Of a stretch of 64,000 bases of DNA, positions 7,658-16,427 are shown one piece after another (position 1 is the first letter of the stretch; each line of letters starts with the position of its first letter). The translations under genes were made by a program, and so were the position numbers. This stretch comes from an uncultured Candidatus Saccharibacteria bacterium (GTDB taxonomy: Bacteria; Patescibacteriota; Saccharimonadia; Saccharimonadales; Saccharimonadaceae), in contig CAMZIL010000005.1 of NCBI GenBank assembly GCA_947307225.1, positions 1 through 64,000 of the forward strand, given 5' to 3'. Below the pieces are notes generated by a model that worked only from the letters and a program-made list of their open reading frames with translations, did no database searches and had not been told where the DNA came from.

Positions 7658-8683
7658 CTAGGCGATAATTCCGCCGCCGATGCAGACGTCGCCGCGGTAG
7701 AATACAACCGATTGGCCCGGCGTAAGAGATTTTTGTTCGTCGGCAAAACTGAGTTGGCCGGTTGCGCTGTCGTAATCTGCGGCAACAAGCGGCGCGCGAT
7801 GGCGAATGCGTGCCTCGATATTATGACCATCGTCTCCGCCGCGCAAAACGACATCCTTTAGTCGGATTTCTTTTTTCCAAAGCGAAAGAGCATTGAGATT
7901 GCGCGAAACATAGACGATATTCGCAGCGATATCCTTGCGTACAACGTAATATGGCAGGCCGTCTTTTAGATTTAGGCCATGGCGTTGGCCGAGTGTGTAA
8001 TAAATCGCGCCATCATGTGTGCCGACGACCTTGTCGGTCTCGAGTTCGCGGATTTCACCCGGTTCCGTCTCGATAAATTCGCCAAGAAAGTCGCGCATAT
8101 TTGCCTCGCCGACAAAACAGACACCCATCGATTCTGGCTTGTGCGCTACAGCTAGGCCGATCTTTTCTGCGAGCGCCTTCACCTCTGGCTTTAGCATGTC
8201 GCCAACTGGGAAAATCGTGCGCTCAATCGCGTCCTCGGTGATACGGTAGAGAAAATAAGTCTGATCCTTGTTCTCGTCGCGCGCCTTAAGCAGCTGACGG
8301 CCAGAGCAACGGGCGTAATGACCGGTCGCAATTGCCTCAGCACCCTGCTCGAACGCGGTTTCGGCGAAGAGTTTGAACTTGATCTCCTGGTTACACATAA
8401 TGTCCGGATTTGGCGTGTTGCCTTTTTGGTATTCGGCTAACATATAATCGACGACTTTCTGTTTGTATTCGGTCTCAAAATCGAATACGCGGAAATCGAT
8501 GCCGAGTTTCACGGCGACGCGCTTTGCGTCTGCGAGATCTTCGGCCCAAGGGCACTTCATGCCAGGGAGATTTTTACTCCAGTTTTTCATGTAGACGCCG
8601 ACGACCTCGTGGCCTTGCTGCTGCAAAAGATAGGCTGAAACAGCCGAATCCACGCCGCCGGACATGCCTAGAAAAACTCTCAT
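7658..8683 (-). CDS. mnmA: tRNA-specific 2-thiouridylase MnmA
   Basis: 341 aa. Transfers sulfur to U34 of tRNA-Lys/Glu/Gln using ATP. Visible: the PP-loop FLGMSGGVDSAVSAYLL, MKNW after strand 2, the catalytic cysteine in NPDIMCNQEIKF, the tRNA-binding ATGHYAR, the second cysteine in ESMGVCFVGE, then a C-terminal beta domain ending RGDVCIGGG. Length and motif order are normal. A TATAAT box on the minus strand (8692-8697) ends 8 nt before the ATG, suggesting a leaderless mRNA. The sulfur donor is probably the cysteine desulfurase encoded at 139-1287. Confidence 0.96.
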   Translation of the reverse strand: MRVFLGMSGGVDSAVSAYLLQQQGHEVVGVYMKNWSKNLPGMKCPWAEDLADAKRVAVKLGIDFRVFDFETEYKQKVVDYMLAEYQKGNTPNPDIMCNQEIKFKLFAETAFEQGAEAIATGHYARCSGRQLLKARDENKDQTYFLYRITEDAIERTIFPVGDMLKPEVKALAEKIGLAVAHKPESMGVCFVGEANMRDFLGEFIETEPGEIRELETDKVVGTHDGAIYYTLGQRHGLNLKDGLPYYVVRKDIAANIVYVSRNLNALSLWKKEIRLKDVVLRGGDDGHNIEARIRHRAPLVAADYDSATGQLSFADEQKSLTPGQSVVFYRGDVCIGGGIIA

Positions 8684-8701
8684 GAAAATATATTATACAA
8701 T

Positions 8702-9397
8702 CTAATGGTTGTCGTTGCAAGTAATGCTACCGTCGCTCAATTTGTAGAGCATGGCGAATTGGCGTTTGCCGCTAGCAACGGTCAAAGAACCGTCATCGCC
8801 GCCGTCGCACTGTGCATAGGTGTAAACGCGGATACCGTGGTCGCGCTGTACGGACGCCTTTTTGGCGTAGGTTAAATTACCTTCATAGACGAAGTAATAT
8901 GGCTGACCGTCTGGATCGCGGAATTCGTTGCCGCAGCTGTCGTCAGCTTGCTCTGGCGTGTCGGCCGTGCACTTATTGTCGATATAACGCCTGACCCACT
9001 TTTCGTTTGTTGTGCCGCTATCCCATGGTGTTTTGCCATTATTATTGGCTTGGAAATCGTTCGCAGCAGTCAAGAAGCGAGAGATGTCGTCTTCGCGTTG
9101 TACATCGTCTTCGCTTTCGTCGTTTGTGCTTGGCTTTGGTAAATCTGGCATGCCAGGTATGTCGATGTCACCAAGGAGCTTTTCGACGCATTCTTCTTTG
9201 CTGATTTCTTTTGTCGGCGGCTCTTTCCTGGCGGCAAGGACAATTATCAGGGCGACCGAAACGCCAATGAGGGCGAGAATAGTAATGACTAACGCTACGA
9301 TTAGCCCGGTATTAGATTTTTTCTGAGTTGGTGCAGCCGGCGCGGTTTGCATTACTGGCGTGGCCGGTGCTGGCGACGTAAAAGATTGTTGTTCCAT
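8702..9397 (-). CDS. Membrane-anchored protein with pilin-like C-terminus
   Basis: 231 aa from ATG 9397 (MEQQSFTSPAP). The track's earlier start adds 16 residues upstream of a TATATT box that ends about 6 nt before this ATG. A Pro/Ala-rich cytoplasmic N-terminus is followed by one membrane helix (about 30-55, GLIVALVITILALIGVSVALIIVL) and an acidic linker. The outer domain has four cysteines, an FRDPDGQPYYFVY stretch reminiscent of pseudopilin ends, and a final GSITCNDNH. No prepilin peptidase motif is seen, so it is not a classical pilin. Proteins of this layout are common in Saccharibacteria as surface proteins; the function is unknown. Confidence 0.75.
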   Translation of the reverse strand: MEQQSFTSPAPATPVMQTAPAAPTQKKSNTGLIVALVITILALIGVSVALIIVLAARKEPPTKEISKEECVEKLLGDIDIPGMPDLPKPSTNDESEDDVQREDDISRFLTAANDFQANNNGKTPWDSGTTNEKWVRRYIDNKCTADTPEQADDSCGNEFRDPDGQPYYFVYEGNLTYAKKASVQRDHGIRVYTYAQCDGGDDGSLTVASGKRQFAMLYKLSDGSITCNDNH

Positions 9398-9470
9398 ACC
9401 ATAAATATAACATAAGCGTTTAGGCTCGTCCCCTCTAGCGTTCATCTAGAAAATATGTTAAAATATACGC

Positions 9471-10628
9471 ATGTTTGTTGATACGGCGAAAGTTTATATT
9501 AAAGCCGGCAAGGGTGGCAACGGAGCTATCTCTTTCCGACACGAAATCTACATCCCTAAAGGCGGCCCAGATGGTGGCGACGGCGGTAAAGGCGGTGATG
9601 TGGTTTTTGTGGCCAGCAAAGACTGTGATACTTTGATTGATTTTCGCTTTCAACCAAAACTTATTGCCGAGGATGGCAAGGCCGGTTCGGGCCAGAAATC
9701 CAGCGGCAAATCCGGCAAAGACCTCGAAGTTGAGGTTCCGATCGGCACCGTCGTTAAGCGTGATGGCGAGATTGTTGCTGACCTGACTTTTGACGGCGAT
9801 CGCCAAATTGTCGCTCATGGTGGCGACGGCGGTTACGGCAACTGGCATTTCCGCAGCTCTACGCGCCAGACGCCAAAGATTGCTGAGCTTGGCAACCCAG
9901 GTGAGTCTTTTGATGCTGAACTCGAATTGAAGCTTCTCGCCGACGTCGGTCTCGTTGGCTTCCCGAATGCCGGCAAATCTACTTTTCTTTCTGTCGTTTC
10001 TAATGCAACTCCAGAAATTGCCGATTATCCATTTACGACCATTACGCCGAATCTTGGCGTTGCAAAGGTTGACGATCATGCGATTCTGATTGCGGATATT
10101 CCAGGCCTCATCGAGGGCGCTTCCGACGGCAAAGGTCTCGGCGATCGTTTCCTCCGTCATGTTGAACGCACCAAGGTTCTTTTGCATCTAATCGATGTTT
10201 ATTCCGAAGATGCCGGCAAAGCCTATAAAGATATTCGTGGTGAGCTCGAAAAATACTCCAGCGAACTTGCAGGCCGTCCAGAAATTGTTGCGTTAACGAA
10301 GTGTGAGGGTCTCGACGAGGAGCTCGTCAAAATGCAGATGCAGGCTATCCTAAAAGAGAATCCTGAGGCAAAGATTTTTGCAATTTCCAGCTCCGCGCAC
10401 CAGGGCCTAACCGAAGTTTTGCGTGAACTTTGGAGCGTGATTGAGGCTAGCCGCAAGGTTGACGAGCCGGAAGTAATTGCCGAAGAAGAGGAAGATATTC
10501 CAGTCATTACGCTCGAAGTGAAAGAGCAGAAACGCCGCGCGCATCACCAGAAATATCAGCTCGGCGAGCGCAATTCTATCCAGCAGCTCGATCCGCAAAC
10601 TGATTACGGCGACGACTACGAAGAATAA
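9471..10628 (+). CDS. obgE: Obg-family GTPase
   Basis: 385 aa ribosome-assembly GTPase. The glycine-rich Obg fold is at residues 1-155 (KGGPDGGDGGKGGDV). The G domain carries G1 GFPNAGKST, G2 YPFTTITP and G3 DIPGLIEGAS. The G4 motif, normally NKxD, reads TKCE, a departure that could loosen guanine specificity. The C-terminal tail is acidic then basic and lacks a clear Obg C-terminal domain. A TAAAAT box (9459-9464) ends 6 nt before the ATG, so the mRNA is probably leaderless. Monocistronic, followed by a separate small RNA gene. Confidence 0.96.
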   Translation: MFVDTAKVYIKAGKGGNGAISFRHEIYIPKGGPDGGDGGKGGDVVFVASKDCDTLIDFRFQPKLIAEDGKAGSGQKSSGKSGKDLEVEVPIGTVVKRDGEIVADLTFDGDRQIVAHGGDGGYGNWHFRSSTRQTPKIAELGNPGESFDAELELKLLADVGLVGFPNAGKSTFLSVVSNATPEIADYPFTTITPNLGVAKVDDHAILIADIPGLIEGASDGKGLGDRFLRHVERTKVLLHLIDVYSEDAGKAYKDIRGELEKYSSELAGRPEIVALTKCEGLDEELVKMQMQAILKENPEAKIFAISSSAHQGLTEVLRELWSVIEASRKVDEPEVIAEEEEDIPVITLEVKEQKRRAHHQKYQLGERNSIQQLDPQTDYGDDYEE

Positions 10629-10636
10629 AACACCAC

Positions 10637-10665
10637 TTGACGACTAAGCATAAACGTGATACATT
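10637..10665 (+). promoter_or_regulatory. Promoter of small RNA
   Basis: TTGACG (10637-10642), 17 nt, TGATACATT (extended -10 TACATT, 10660-10665). There is no ORF with a ribosome-binding site downstream before the terminator at 10796. Confidence 0.75.
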
Positions 10666-10671
10666 AGTTGC

Positions 10672-10823
10672 AAGCTGGTACGCTCTGCGGGGTTCCACTG
10701 AAAAATGTGGACAGTGTGGAGACTAGATACAAAAATAAAAACAGCGGATTAAAACAAACATGCTTTGTGCCCCTGGGTGGGCGCGTAGCAGCTTTAAAAA
10801 ACTCCCGATCGCGGGAGTTTTTT
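10672..10823 (+). ncRNA. Independent structured small RNA of unknown family
   Basis: About 150 nt with its own promoter and terminator. The ends pair: AAGCTG-G-TACGC (10672-10683) with GCGTA-G-CAGCTT (10783-10794), eleven pairs around a G-G mismatch. Next inward, GGGG (10689-10692) can pair with CCCC (10770-10773). A small hairpin TCCAC/GTGGA (10694-10698 with 10707-10711) and a long A-rich single-stranded stretch fill the interior. A long closed rod with an open interior recalls 6S RNA, but no diagnostic 6S sequence was recognised. tmRNA, SRP RNA and RNase P RNA do not fit. Confidence 0.6.
10796..10823. terminator. Bidirectional rho-independent terminator
   Basis: AAAAAACTCCCG-ATCG-CGGGAGTTTTTT. 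It ends the small RNA on the + strand and tsaC on the minus strand, whose stop codon directly abuts it. Confidence 0.9.
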
Positions 10824-11412
10824 AATAGTATCTAACAATCAGCAGGCCGCCGGCGCGGATTTGATACGGCTCCTCGTCGGCCCAGTTAATAATTGTACTA
10901 GGAAGGCTGCCGCCGGAATGACCGCGAATCACGCCGTCGATACTCTTCATGCGCGTTTCGACCTCGCGCGAGTGGTTGCATGGCACCTCGCCGCGTGGAT
11001 TTGCGCTCGTTACGAGCAGTGGACCAGTTTCTTTTAGAAGATCCAACATATATTTATGTGCCGGAATACGGATGCCAATCGTATCGAAATTATTAAAATA
11101 GACGTGCTGGAAATCCGGGCGCTTTTTCAGGACTAGGGTAAGCTCGCCAGGGAAGTAGCGGCGCGCCAGATTCATATGTCGGCGGTCGATTTCGGCATAT
11201 TTTGGAATATCCTTTACGCTCGGAAGCATCATCGTTAGGATTTTACCACTATCTACCGGGCGTTCTTTTAGGGTCAAAAGTTTAAGAATTGCAGGTTCGT
11301 TGTCGAGGCGAACGGCGAGGCCATAAACAGTTTCCGTCGGGACAGCCAAAACCCCACCCCTATTAAGGGTGGCGATTGCGCCTTCCATGTCGTCTTGAGC
11401 AATAATCCTCAT
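10822..11412 (-). CDS. tsaC: L-threonylcarbamoyladenylate synthase (TsaC/YrdC/Sua5 family)
   Basis: 196 aa. Makes threonylcarbamoyl-AMP for the t6A37 modification of ANN-decoding tRNAs. Seen: GGVLAVPTETVYGLAVRLDN, a KERP nucleotide-binding motif, PGELTLVLKK, TIGIRIPAHKYM, LLVTSANPRGEVPC, and a late GGSLPSTIINW. Length fits the short YrdC form without the Sua5 extension. The start at 11412 lies 9 nt after a perfect minus-strand TATAAT with TTGACT 17 nt upstream, so it is likely leaderless. It shares its promoter region with the divergent serpin gene. Confidence 0.94.
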   Translation of the reverse strand: MRIIAQDDMEGAIATLNRGGVLAVPTETVYGLAVRLDNEPAILKLLTLKERPVDSGKILTMMLPSVKDIPKYAEIDRRHMNLARRYFPGELTLVLKKRPDFQHVYFNNFDTIGIRIPAHKYMLDLLKETGPLLVTSANPRGEVPCNHSREVETRMKSIDGVIRGHSGGSLPSTIINWADEEPYQIRAGGLLIVRYY

Positions 11413-11421
11413 AACCCTCTA

Positions 11422-11463
11422 ATTATAGCACACTTTGCGAGAAAAGTCAAGAGGTGCTACAAT
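11422..11463. promoter_or_regulatory. 42-bp bidirectional promoter (tsaC / serpin)
   Basis: Minus strand: TTGACT (11450-11445), 17 nt, TATAAT (11427-11422) toward tsaC. Plus strand: extended -10 GTGCTACAAT (TACAAT 11458-11463) toward the serpin. The minus -35 and the plus -10 are 7 nt apart. The same geometry is found at 31392, 41243 and 46063. Confidence 0.75.
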
Positions 11464-11503
11464 AGTGCTAACGTTTATTAACTAAAGGTCAAAAGGAGAC
11501 TTA

Positions 11504-13291
11504 ATGGACGAAGAAAATAATCCGGTAAATCCATTCAGCGATGCTCCAGCTGCGCCAGAAACGCCAGCAGAGCCAACTGTGGAAGAACCAATTGCTGCAG
11601 ATCCGGTTGCAGAAGCAGAACCAGTTGCAGAAGCCGAACCAGTAGAGTCGGCGGAGCCTGTAGCACCAGTCGAACCAGAAACGCCAGTATCAGAGGGTAA
11701 GCCTAGCGATACCGTCGTTACTATTCCGGCAGATAAAAAGAGTAAAAAACCAGTCATCGCCCTCGTTCTCGTCCTCTTAGTTTTGGCTTGCGGCGGCTTC
11801 GGCGCATGGTGGTTCCTAAATAACCAGGGTGGCAAGCAGAGCAACGATACCGAAAAAACGGCTAGCTCTGAGGAAATCTCCAAACTTCGTCTCACTGGCA
11901 ATGGCCTAAGTGACTTTGACCTAAAGTTCCTCAAGCTTAACGATGATGAGGTCAATAAGGTTTATAGCCCACTATCAATCAAATATGCGCTAAAGATGCT
12001 TTCCGATGCAGCTGATGGCGAGACCAAGACGCAGATCGATAATCTCGTCGGCGATTACAAGCCAAAAGCTTACATCGATAGCCAGAACCGCTCTCTCGTT
12101 AATGCATTCTTTATTTCGAATGATTACAAGAGCCAGATTCTCGATAGCTATATTAGCGGCCTAAAGACTAACTACAATGCTGACGTTGTTTATGACGATT
12201 TCAAGACGGCAGCTCCAATCAATAACTGGATTAGCAAGAAGACCTTCGGCATCATCAAGAACATGCTTTCCGACGAAGATGTTAGCCAGCTCAACTATGC
12301 GCTCGTCAACGCACTTGCAATCGATATGAACTGGACCAACCGCATTCAGTGTGCATATAACGAAGACAGCTCCAAGAATATCCCAAGCAAGGACTATGAT
12401 GTCGATTATCGCCATGAGAAATATAACGATATGGTCAACTGCGTCGATCCAAGCAACAAAGACAGCTACAAGAGTGTTGACTTCAACGGCGGTAAGGCAA
12501 AATCCCTGACAATCGCTGCAAGCGTCAACAAGTACGATATCGTCAAGGAGCTCGGCGAGAGCAAGATTCGCTCGACGGTCAAGCCAAAATATGAGCAATG
12601 GCTAAAGTCTGGCGACGCAACTAGTGAGGCCGAGAAAGATGCCGATAAATATCTCGATGGTTACATCCAGGAGCTAAAGGATAACTATGGCAAGGTTGAT
12701 GATTCTACCGACTTCGCATTCGCAGATAACGATGGCGAAAAAGTCTTCGCAAAGGATCTTCAGACCTATAGCGGTTCTACTCTCCAGTATGTCGGTATTA
12801 TGCCAAAAGAGAAAGATCTCAAAGAATACATCAGCGGTCTTACCGCAGAGGGTCTCACCGAGACTATCGGTAGCCTAAAGACTATCAAGAAAGAAAACTT
12901 CAAAGACGGTGTTATCACCCAGATCCACGGTACTGTCCCTGTATTCAAGTACAACTACGACATGCCGCTCAAGGATAATCTTCAGAATCTCGGTATCAAC
13001 GATGTCTTTGGCAAAAACTCAAACCTTTCCAAGATGACCAAGCAGGAAGGTGCCCGCATCGACTCCGTCAAGCACTTTGCTGACATCGAATTCTCGAACG
13101 ATGGTATCAAGGCTGCAGCTGCAACTTACTTTGGTGGTAAGGGCAACGCTGGTAGCTTTGACTATCTATGGGATGTTCCTGTAGAGAAGATCGACTTGAC
13201 CTTCAACAAGCCATACATGTATATTATCCGCGACAAGGATACCGGCGAGGTTTGGTTCACGGGTACTGTTTACAAGCCAACCGAGTATTAG
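11504..13291 (+). CDS. Membrane-anchored serpin (serine protease inhibitor)
   Basis: 595 aa. Residues 1-80 form an acidic Pro/Ala/Glu-rich cytoplasmic tail, 83-105 a membrane helix, and about 130-595 a serpin fold displayed outside. Serpin landmarks: VYSPLSIKYALKMLSDAADGET (helix B region), ALVNALAIDMNW, LGINDVFGKNSNLSKMT, the hinge EFSNDGIKAAAATYF (about 528-543), and the C-terminal FNKPYMYIIRDKDTGEVWFTGTV. The GxKAAAAT hinge with small residues is what inhibitory serpins need for loop insertion. The reactive loop is about ten residues longer than in alpha-1-antitrypsin, so P1 cannot be assigned. There is an extra charged insert (about 365-390). Start supported by AAAAGGAGA. It shares an operon with gpmI 9 nt downstream. 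Target protease unknown. Confidence 0.88.
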   Translation: MDEENNPVNPFSDAPAAPETPAEPTVEEPIAADPVAEAEPVAEAEPVESAEPVAPVEPETPVSEGKPSDTVVTIPADKKSKKPVIALVLVLLVLACGGFGAWWFLNNQGGKQSNDTEKTASSEEISKLRLTGNGLSDFDLKFLKLNDDEVNKVYSPLSIKYALKMLSDAADGETKTQIDNLVGDYKPKAYIDSQNRSLVNAFFISNDYKSQILDSYISGLKTNYNADVVYDDFKTAAPINNWISKKTFGIIKNMLSDEDVSQLNYALVNALAIDMNWTNRIQCAYNEDSSKNIPSKDYDVDYRHEKYNDMVNCVDPSNKDSYKSVDFNGGKAKSLTIAASVNKYDIVKELGESKIRSTVKPKYEQWLKSGDATSEAEKDADKYLDGYIQELKDNYGKVDDSTDFAFADNDGEKVFAKDLQTYSGSTLQYVGIMPKEKDLKEYISGLTAEGLTETIGSLKTIKKENFKDGVITQIHGTVPVFKYNYDMPLKDNLQNLGINDVFGKNSNLSKMTKQEGARIDSVKHFADIEFSNDGIKAAAATYFGGKGNAGSFDYLWDVPVEKIDLTFNKPYMYIIRDKDTGEVWFTGTVYKPTEY

Positions 13292-13300
13292 GAAAACAAA

Positions 13301-14878
13301 ATGTCTAAACTTCACTATGATGGGCCTGTCGTCCTCGTCGTTCTCGACGGGGTCGGCATCCGCGAAGATTCTAGTTTTAATGCCGTCAAAAAGGCGCACC
13401 TAGAAACCTATAATCACCTCTTAGAGGACTATCCATGCGCCGCCATTAATGCAAGCGGCAAATGGGTCGGTATCCCGGACGGTGACATGGGCAATAGTGA
13501 AGTTGGCCACAACGCAATGGGCGCTGGAGAGATTGTTCTCCAGCGCAGCGCTGCGGTCGAAGAAGAAATCATGGGCGGCAAGGCGTTCTCTGAGCCGGTT
13601 TGGCAAGATACGGTTCGCCGCGTCGTCGATAATGATTCGACTCTTCATTTCATGGGTATTTTCAGTGATGGAAATGTCCATTCAAATATCGCTCATCTCG
13701 AGAAGATGCTCGAGCAGGCACAAAAAGACGGCGTCAAACGCGTGCGTATTCATGCATTGATTGATGGCCGCGATGTCCCGCCTCAGAGCGAGCCAAAATA
13801 TATTCAGCGTATTGAGAAATTTGTCGAGGATCTCGGCAATCCGGACTATAAAATTGCGAGTGGTGGTGGCCGTATGGTTATCACTTGCGATCGCTATGAA
13901 AATGACTGGGGAATGGTCGAGCAAGGTTGGCGCACGCACGTATTAGGCGAAGGCCGTCAGTTCGCGTCCGCTACTGAAGCGGTTGAAACATATCGCAAAG
14001 AACAGCCAGGTCTCCAGGATCAATATATGCCAGCATTTGTTGTTGCTGAAAATGGCCAAGCCATCGGCACGATTAATGACGGTGATGCACTTATTTATCT
14101 AGATTTCCGCGCAGACCGCGCAATCGAAATCACTCAGGCCTTCACTTACGACGACTTTCCACATTTTGATCGCATCCGTCGTCCAGACATTCGCTTCGTC
14201 GGCATGACGGAGTATAACGAAGACCTTCATGTCCCGCAATATACTCTCGTAAAAACGCCAGAGTTCAAGCACTCGCTCACGAAACATCTTTCCGGTCTCG
14301 GCATTCGCCAATACGCTATCTCCGAAACGGTCAAATACGGCCACATTACCTACTATTTCAATGGTAATTCCTACGATATTCCAGCCGGCGAAGTCGAAGA
14401 AGAAATTCCTTCCTACAAAGAGCCATTCAATACTCGCCCATGGATGAAATCGGCTGAGATTACCGATCGTTTGATTGTTGCTATTGAGAGCGGTCAGTTC
14501 GATTTTCTCCGCGTCAACTATCCTGGTGGTGATATGGTTGGCCACTTTGGCGAGCTCGAGCCTACGATCATTGCTATGGAGGCAATTGATGTCTGTCTAA
14601 AGCGCATCGTCGAAGCGGTCAACAAGCTTGGCGGCGTCACGATTATTACGGCCGACCATGGCAACGCCGAAGAGCTTATTGATGAGCAGGGTAGTCCAAA
14701 AACCTCTCATACGACCAACAAGATTCCGTTTGCGATTATTGATGATACTGAAAACCGCGACAAATACCAGCTCGCGGATGGCGAGTTTGGCCTCGCGAAT
14801 GTCGCTTCGACCGTCGCTGACCTTCTTGGCGTCGAGCCGGACGAAGCTTGGCTGCCATCGATTATTACGATAAAATAA
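13301..14878 (+). CDS. gpmI: 2,3-bisphosphoglycerate-independent phosphoglycerate mutase
   Basis: 525 aa. Interconverts 3- and 2-phosphoglycerate in glycolysis using two Mn ions. Motifs: VLVVLDGVGIRED, the catalytic-serine DMGNSEVGHNAMGAG, IHALIDGRDVPP, DFRADRAIEI, NYPGGDMVGHFG and ITADHGNAEEL, with length typical of the family. It lies 9 nt after the serpin gene with a short AGGA ribosome site, so it is probably co-transcribed with it. With lactate dehydrogenase at 57529 it points to a fermentative lower glycolysis. Confidence 0.97.
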   Translation: MSKLHYDGPVVLVVLDGVGIREDSSFNAVKKAHLETYNHLLEDYPCAAINASGKWVGIPDGDMGNSEVGHNAMGAGEIVLQRSAAVEEEIMGGKAFSEPVWQDTVRRVVDNDSTLHFMGIFSDGNVHSNIAHLEKMLEQAQKDGVKRVRIHALIDGRDVPPQSEPKYIQRIEKFVEDLGNPDYKIASGGGRMVITCDRYENDWGMVEQGWRTHVLGEGRQFASATEAVETYRKEQPGLQDQYMPAFVVAENGQAIGTINDGDALIYLDFRADRAIEITQAFTYDDFPHFDRIRRPDIRFVGMTEYNEDLHVPQYTLVKTPEFKHSLTKHLSGLGIRQYAISETVKYGHITYYFNGNSYDIPAGEVEEEIPSYKEPFNTRPWMKSAEITDRLIVAIESGQFDFLRVNYPGGDMVGHFGELEPTIIAMEAIDVCLKRIVEAVNKLGGVTIITADHGNAEELIDEQGSPKTSHTTNKIPFAIIDDTENRDKYQLADGEFGLANVASTVADLLGVEPDEAWLPSIITIK

Positions 14879-14882
14879 AAGC

Positions 14883-15575
14883 ATGAACGTATTAGCAATT
14901 GTGATTACGGCAAATATCGTCGCAACGCTGGCGATTTTTTGCGGCCTAAAATTATTCGATATTGGTAGCGATTTTGCAGACATGATAAAGAAATACGGTG
15001 TGTTTCTTGGCATTATCTTTGCTTTTGTGGCGATCTTCCATTTTCTCATCCGCGACGCGGTGGAGATTTTGGACATTGATTACGTTATCTGGACGATCTT
15101 GATTAGTACGGTCGGCTTCTCGTTTCTCGGCTTCATTACCTCTATTCTGAAGAATCTCTTGCTTGAGTTCCGCGAAAAGAAAAAAGGCAAGAAGCGCGTA
15201 CCGATTTACTCCGCAATGGGGCTTTGTGCAATCGATCTATTTATGGGCATCGTTGCTGGCGCTGCGGCTGGTATTTGTTTCGTTGTGAACTCCGGCACAG
15301 GCGTCATCATGCTTTGTGCTCTTAGCCTCTTAATTCTCATTCGCAAAGTCGCAACGATTCGCTATTATCAGGACGCGAAGATTCGTCGCGAAGTAAATCT
15401 CGCCATTCTTATTCCGTCCCTCTGCGTATCTCCGATCGTAGCAATTCTTGTCTATCTCTGGGGCGCTGAGCGCTATGCCTACATTGGCGTCTTCCTTGCT
15501 ACGGCCATCGGTTACCTTGCCTACATTTGCCTCTATCATCTGTTAATCATTGTAAAAAGCATTAAAAAACGCTAA
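14883..15575 (+). CDS. Polytopic membrane protein, unknown
   Basis: 230 aa with about seven hydrophobic helices (near 3-22, 38-56, 66-92, 110-130, 136-150, 170-192, 196-222). A basic EFREKKKGKKRV loop sits after the third, suggesting that loop is cytoplasmic. No transporter signature recognised. It is 4 nt downstream of gpmI and 12 nt upstream of galU. The gpmI stop codon is part of a TAAAAT sequence ending 6 nt before this ATG, which may or may not act as a -10 box. Confidence 0.7.
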   Translation: MNVLAIVITANIVATLAIFCGLKLFDIGSDFADMIKKYGVFLGIIFAFVAIFHFLIRDAVEILDIDYVIWTILISTVGFSFLGFITSILKNLLLEFREKKKGKKRVPIYSAMGLCAIDLFMGIVAGAAAGICFVVNSGTGVIMLCALSLLILIRKVATIRYYQDAKIRREVNLAILIPSLCVSPIVAILVYLWGAERYAYIGVFLATAIGYLAYICLYHLLIIVKSIKKR

Positions 15576-15587
15576 ACTAATATCATT

Positions 15588-16427
15588 ATGCAGATCAAGA
15601 AAGCTATCATTCCTGTTGCGGGTTGGGGTACTCGCCGTCTCCCTATCACTAAAGTAATCGAAAAAGCTATGCTGCCAATTGGCAACCGTCCACTAGTTGA
15701 TTATGTCGTGGAAGATTGCGCAAAGGCCGGCATTGAGGATGTCTATATCGTCATCGACGAAAAACCATTCTCACAGATCAAGGCTTATTACGAAGAAAAC
15801 GAAAAGTTAAATAATTACCTCGTTGCTCGTGGTAAAGCCGATAAGGTTTCGCTCGCAAATACTCAGCGCCCGGGCATGACAATCCATTTTCATTGCCAGA
15901 AAGACGTTGACGCTCGCTACGGCAACGCTTGTCCAGTTGCCCAGGTCGTAGAAGAATACGACATCGACGAGCCGACAGTTGTTCTTATGGGTGATGACTT
16001 TATCTACAATGCTGATGGCTCTTCTGATCTCGTTCGCTTGATGGAATGCGTAAATGATACTTCCGATTCCGCAATGCTCGCAACTGAAATCGATCCAAAC
16101 GACGTCGAGAAATATGGCGTGCTCAAGGTTGAGGACGGCATTCTAACTGGTATTTATGAAAAGCCAAAGAAAGAGGAGGCTCCAAGCAACCTCATTAACG
16201 TCAGCAAATACATCATGTCACCTGCGCTACTAAAGCGCATCGTCGATTACTGCCACGAGAATGATTTTGGTCCTGGCGACCAAGAGTATCTCATCACCGA
16301 TCCGATTATCGACCGCATTAAGGCTGGCGAAAAGATTCACGTCAAACCAATTCAGGGTGAATATCTCGATGGCGGCTCCGCAGAGGGCTGGCTCCACGCA
16401 AATAACGTAGTTTGCGGCGGTAAATAA
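15588..16427 (+). CDS. galU: UTP-glucose-1-phosphate uridylyltransferase
   Basis: 279 aa nucleotidyltransferase making UDP-glucose for glycans. Motifs: AIIPVAGWGTRRLPITK with EKAMLPIGNRPLVDY, MGDDFIYN at the metal-binding aspartate, EKYGVLKVEDG, YEKPKKEEAPSNL, and a C-terminal GEYLDGGSAEGWLHA. The GlGTRfLP signature is slightly altered to GWGTRRLP. A TAAACT box 9 nt before the ATG suggests an additional leaderless promoter. It overlaps yggU by one base (TAATG). Confidence 0.95.
   Translation: MQIKKAIIPVAGWGTRRLPITKVIEKAMLPIGNRPLVDYVVEDCAKAGIEDVYIVIDEKPFSQIKAYYEENEKLNNYLVARGKADKVSLANTQRPGMTIHFHCQKDVDARYGNACPVAQVVEEYDIDEPTVVLMGDDFIYNADGSSDLVRLMECVNDTSDSAMLATEIDPNDVEKYGVLKVEDGILTGIYEKPKKEEAPSNLINVSKYIMSPALLKRIVDYCHENDFGPGDQEYLITDPIIDRIKAGEKIHVKPIQGEYLDGGSAEGWLHANNVVCGGK

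Noticed and set aside
8702-9397. Classical type IV pilin
   Set aside because: Pilin-like C-terminal phrases are present but the N-terminus lacks a prepilin peptidase site and the membrane helix is preceded by a long Pro/Ala tail.
9435-10187. 250-aa minus-strand ORF opposite obgE
   Set aside because: Shadow of the ObgE reading frame without start signal or recognisable domain.
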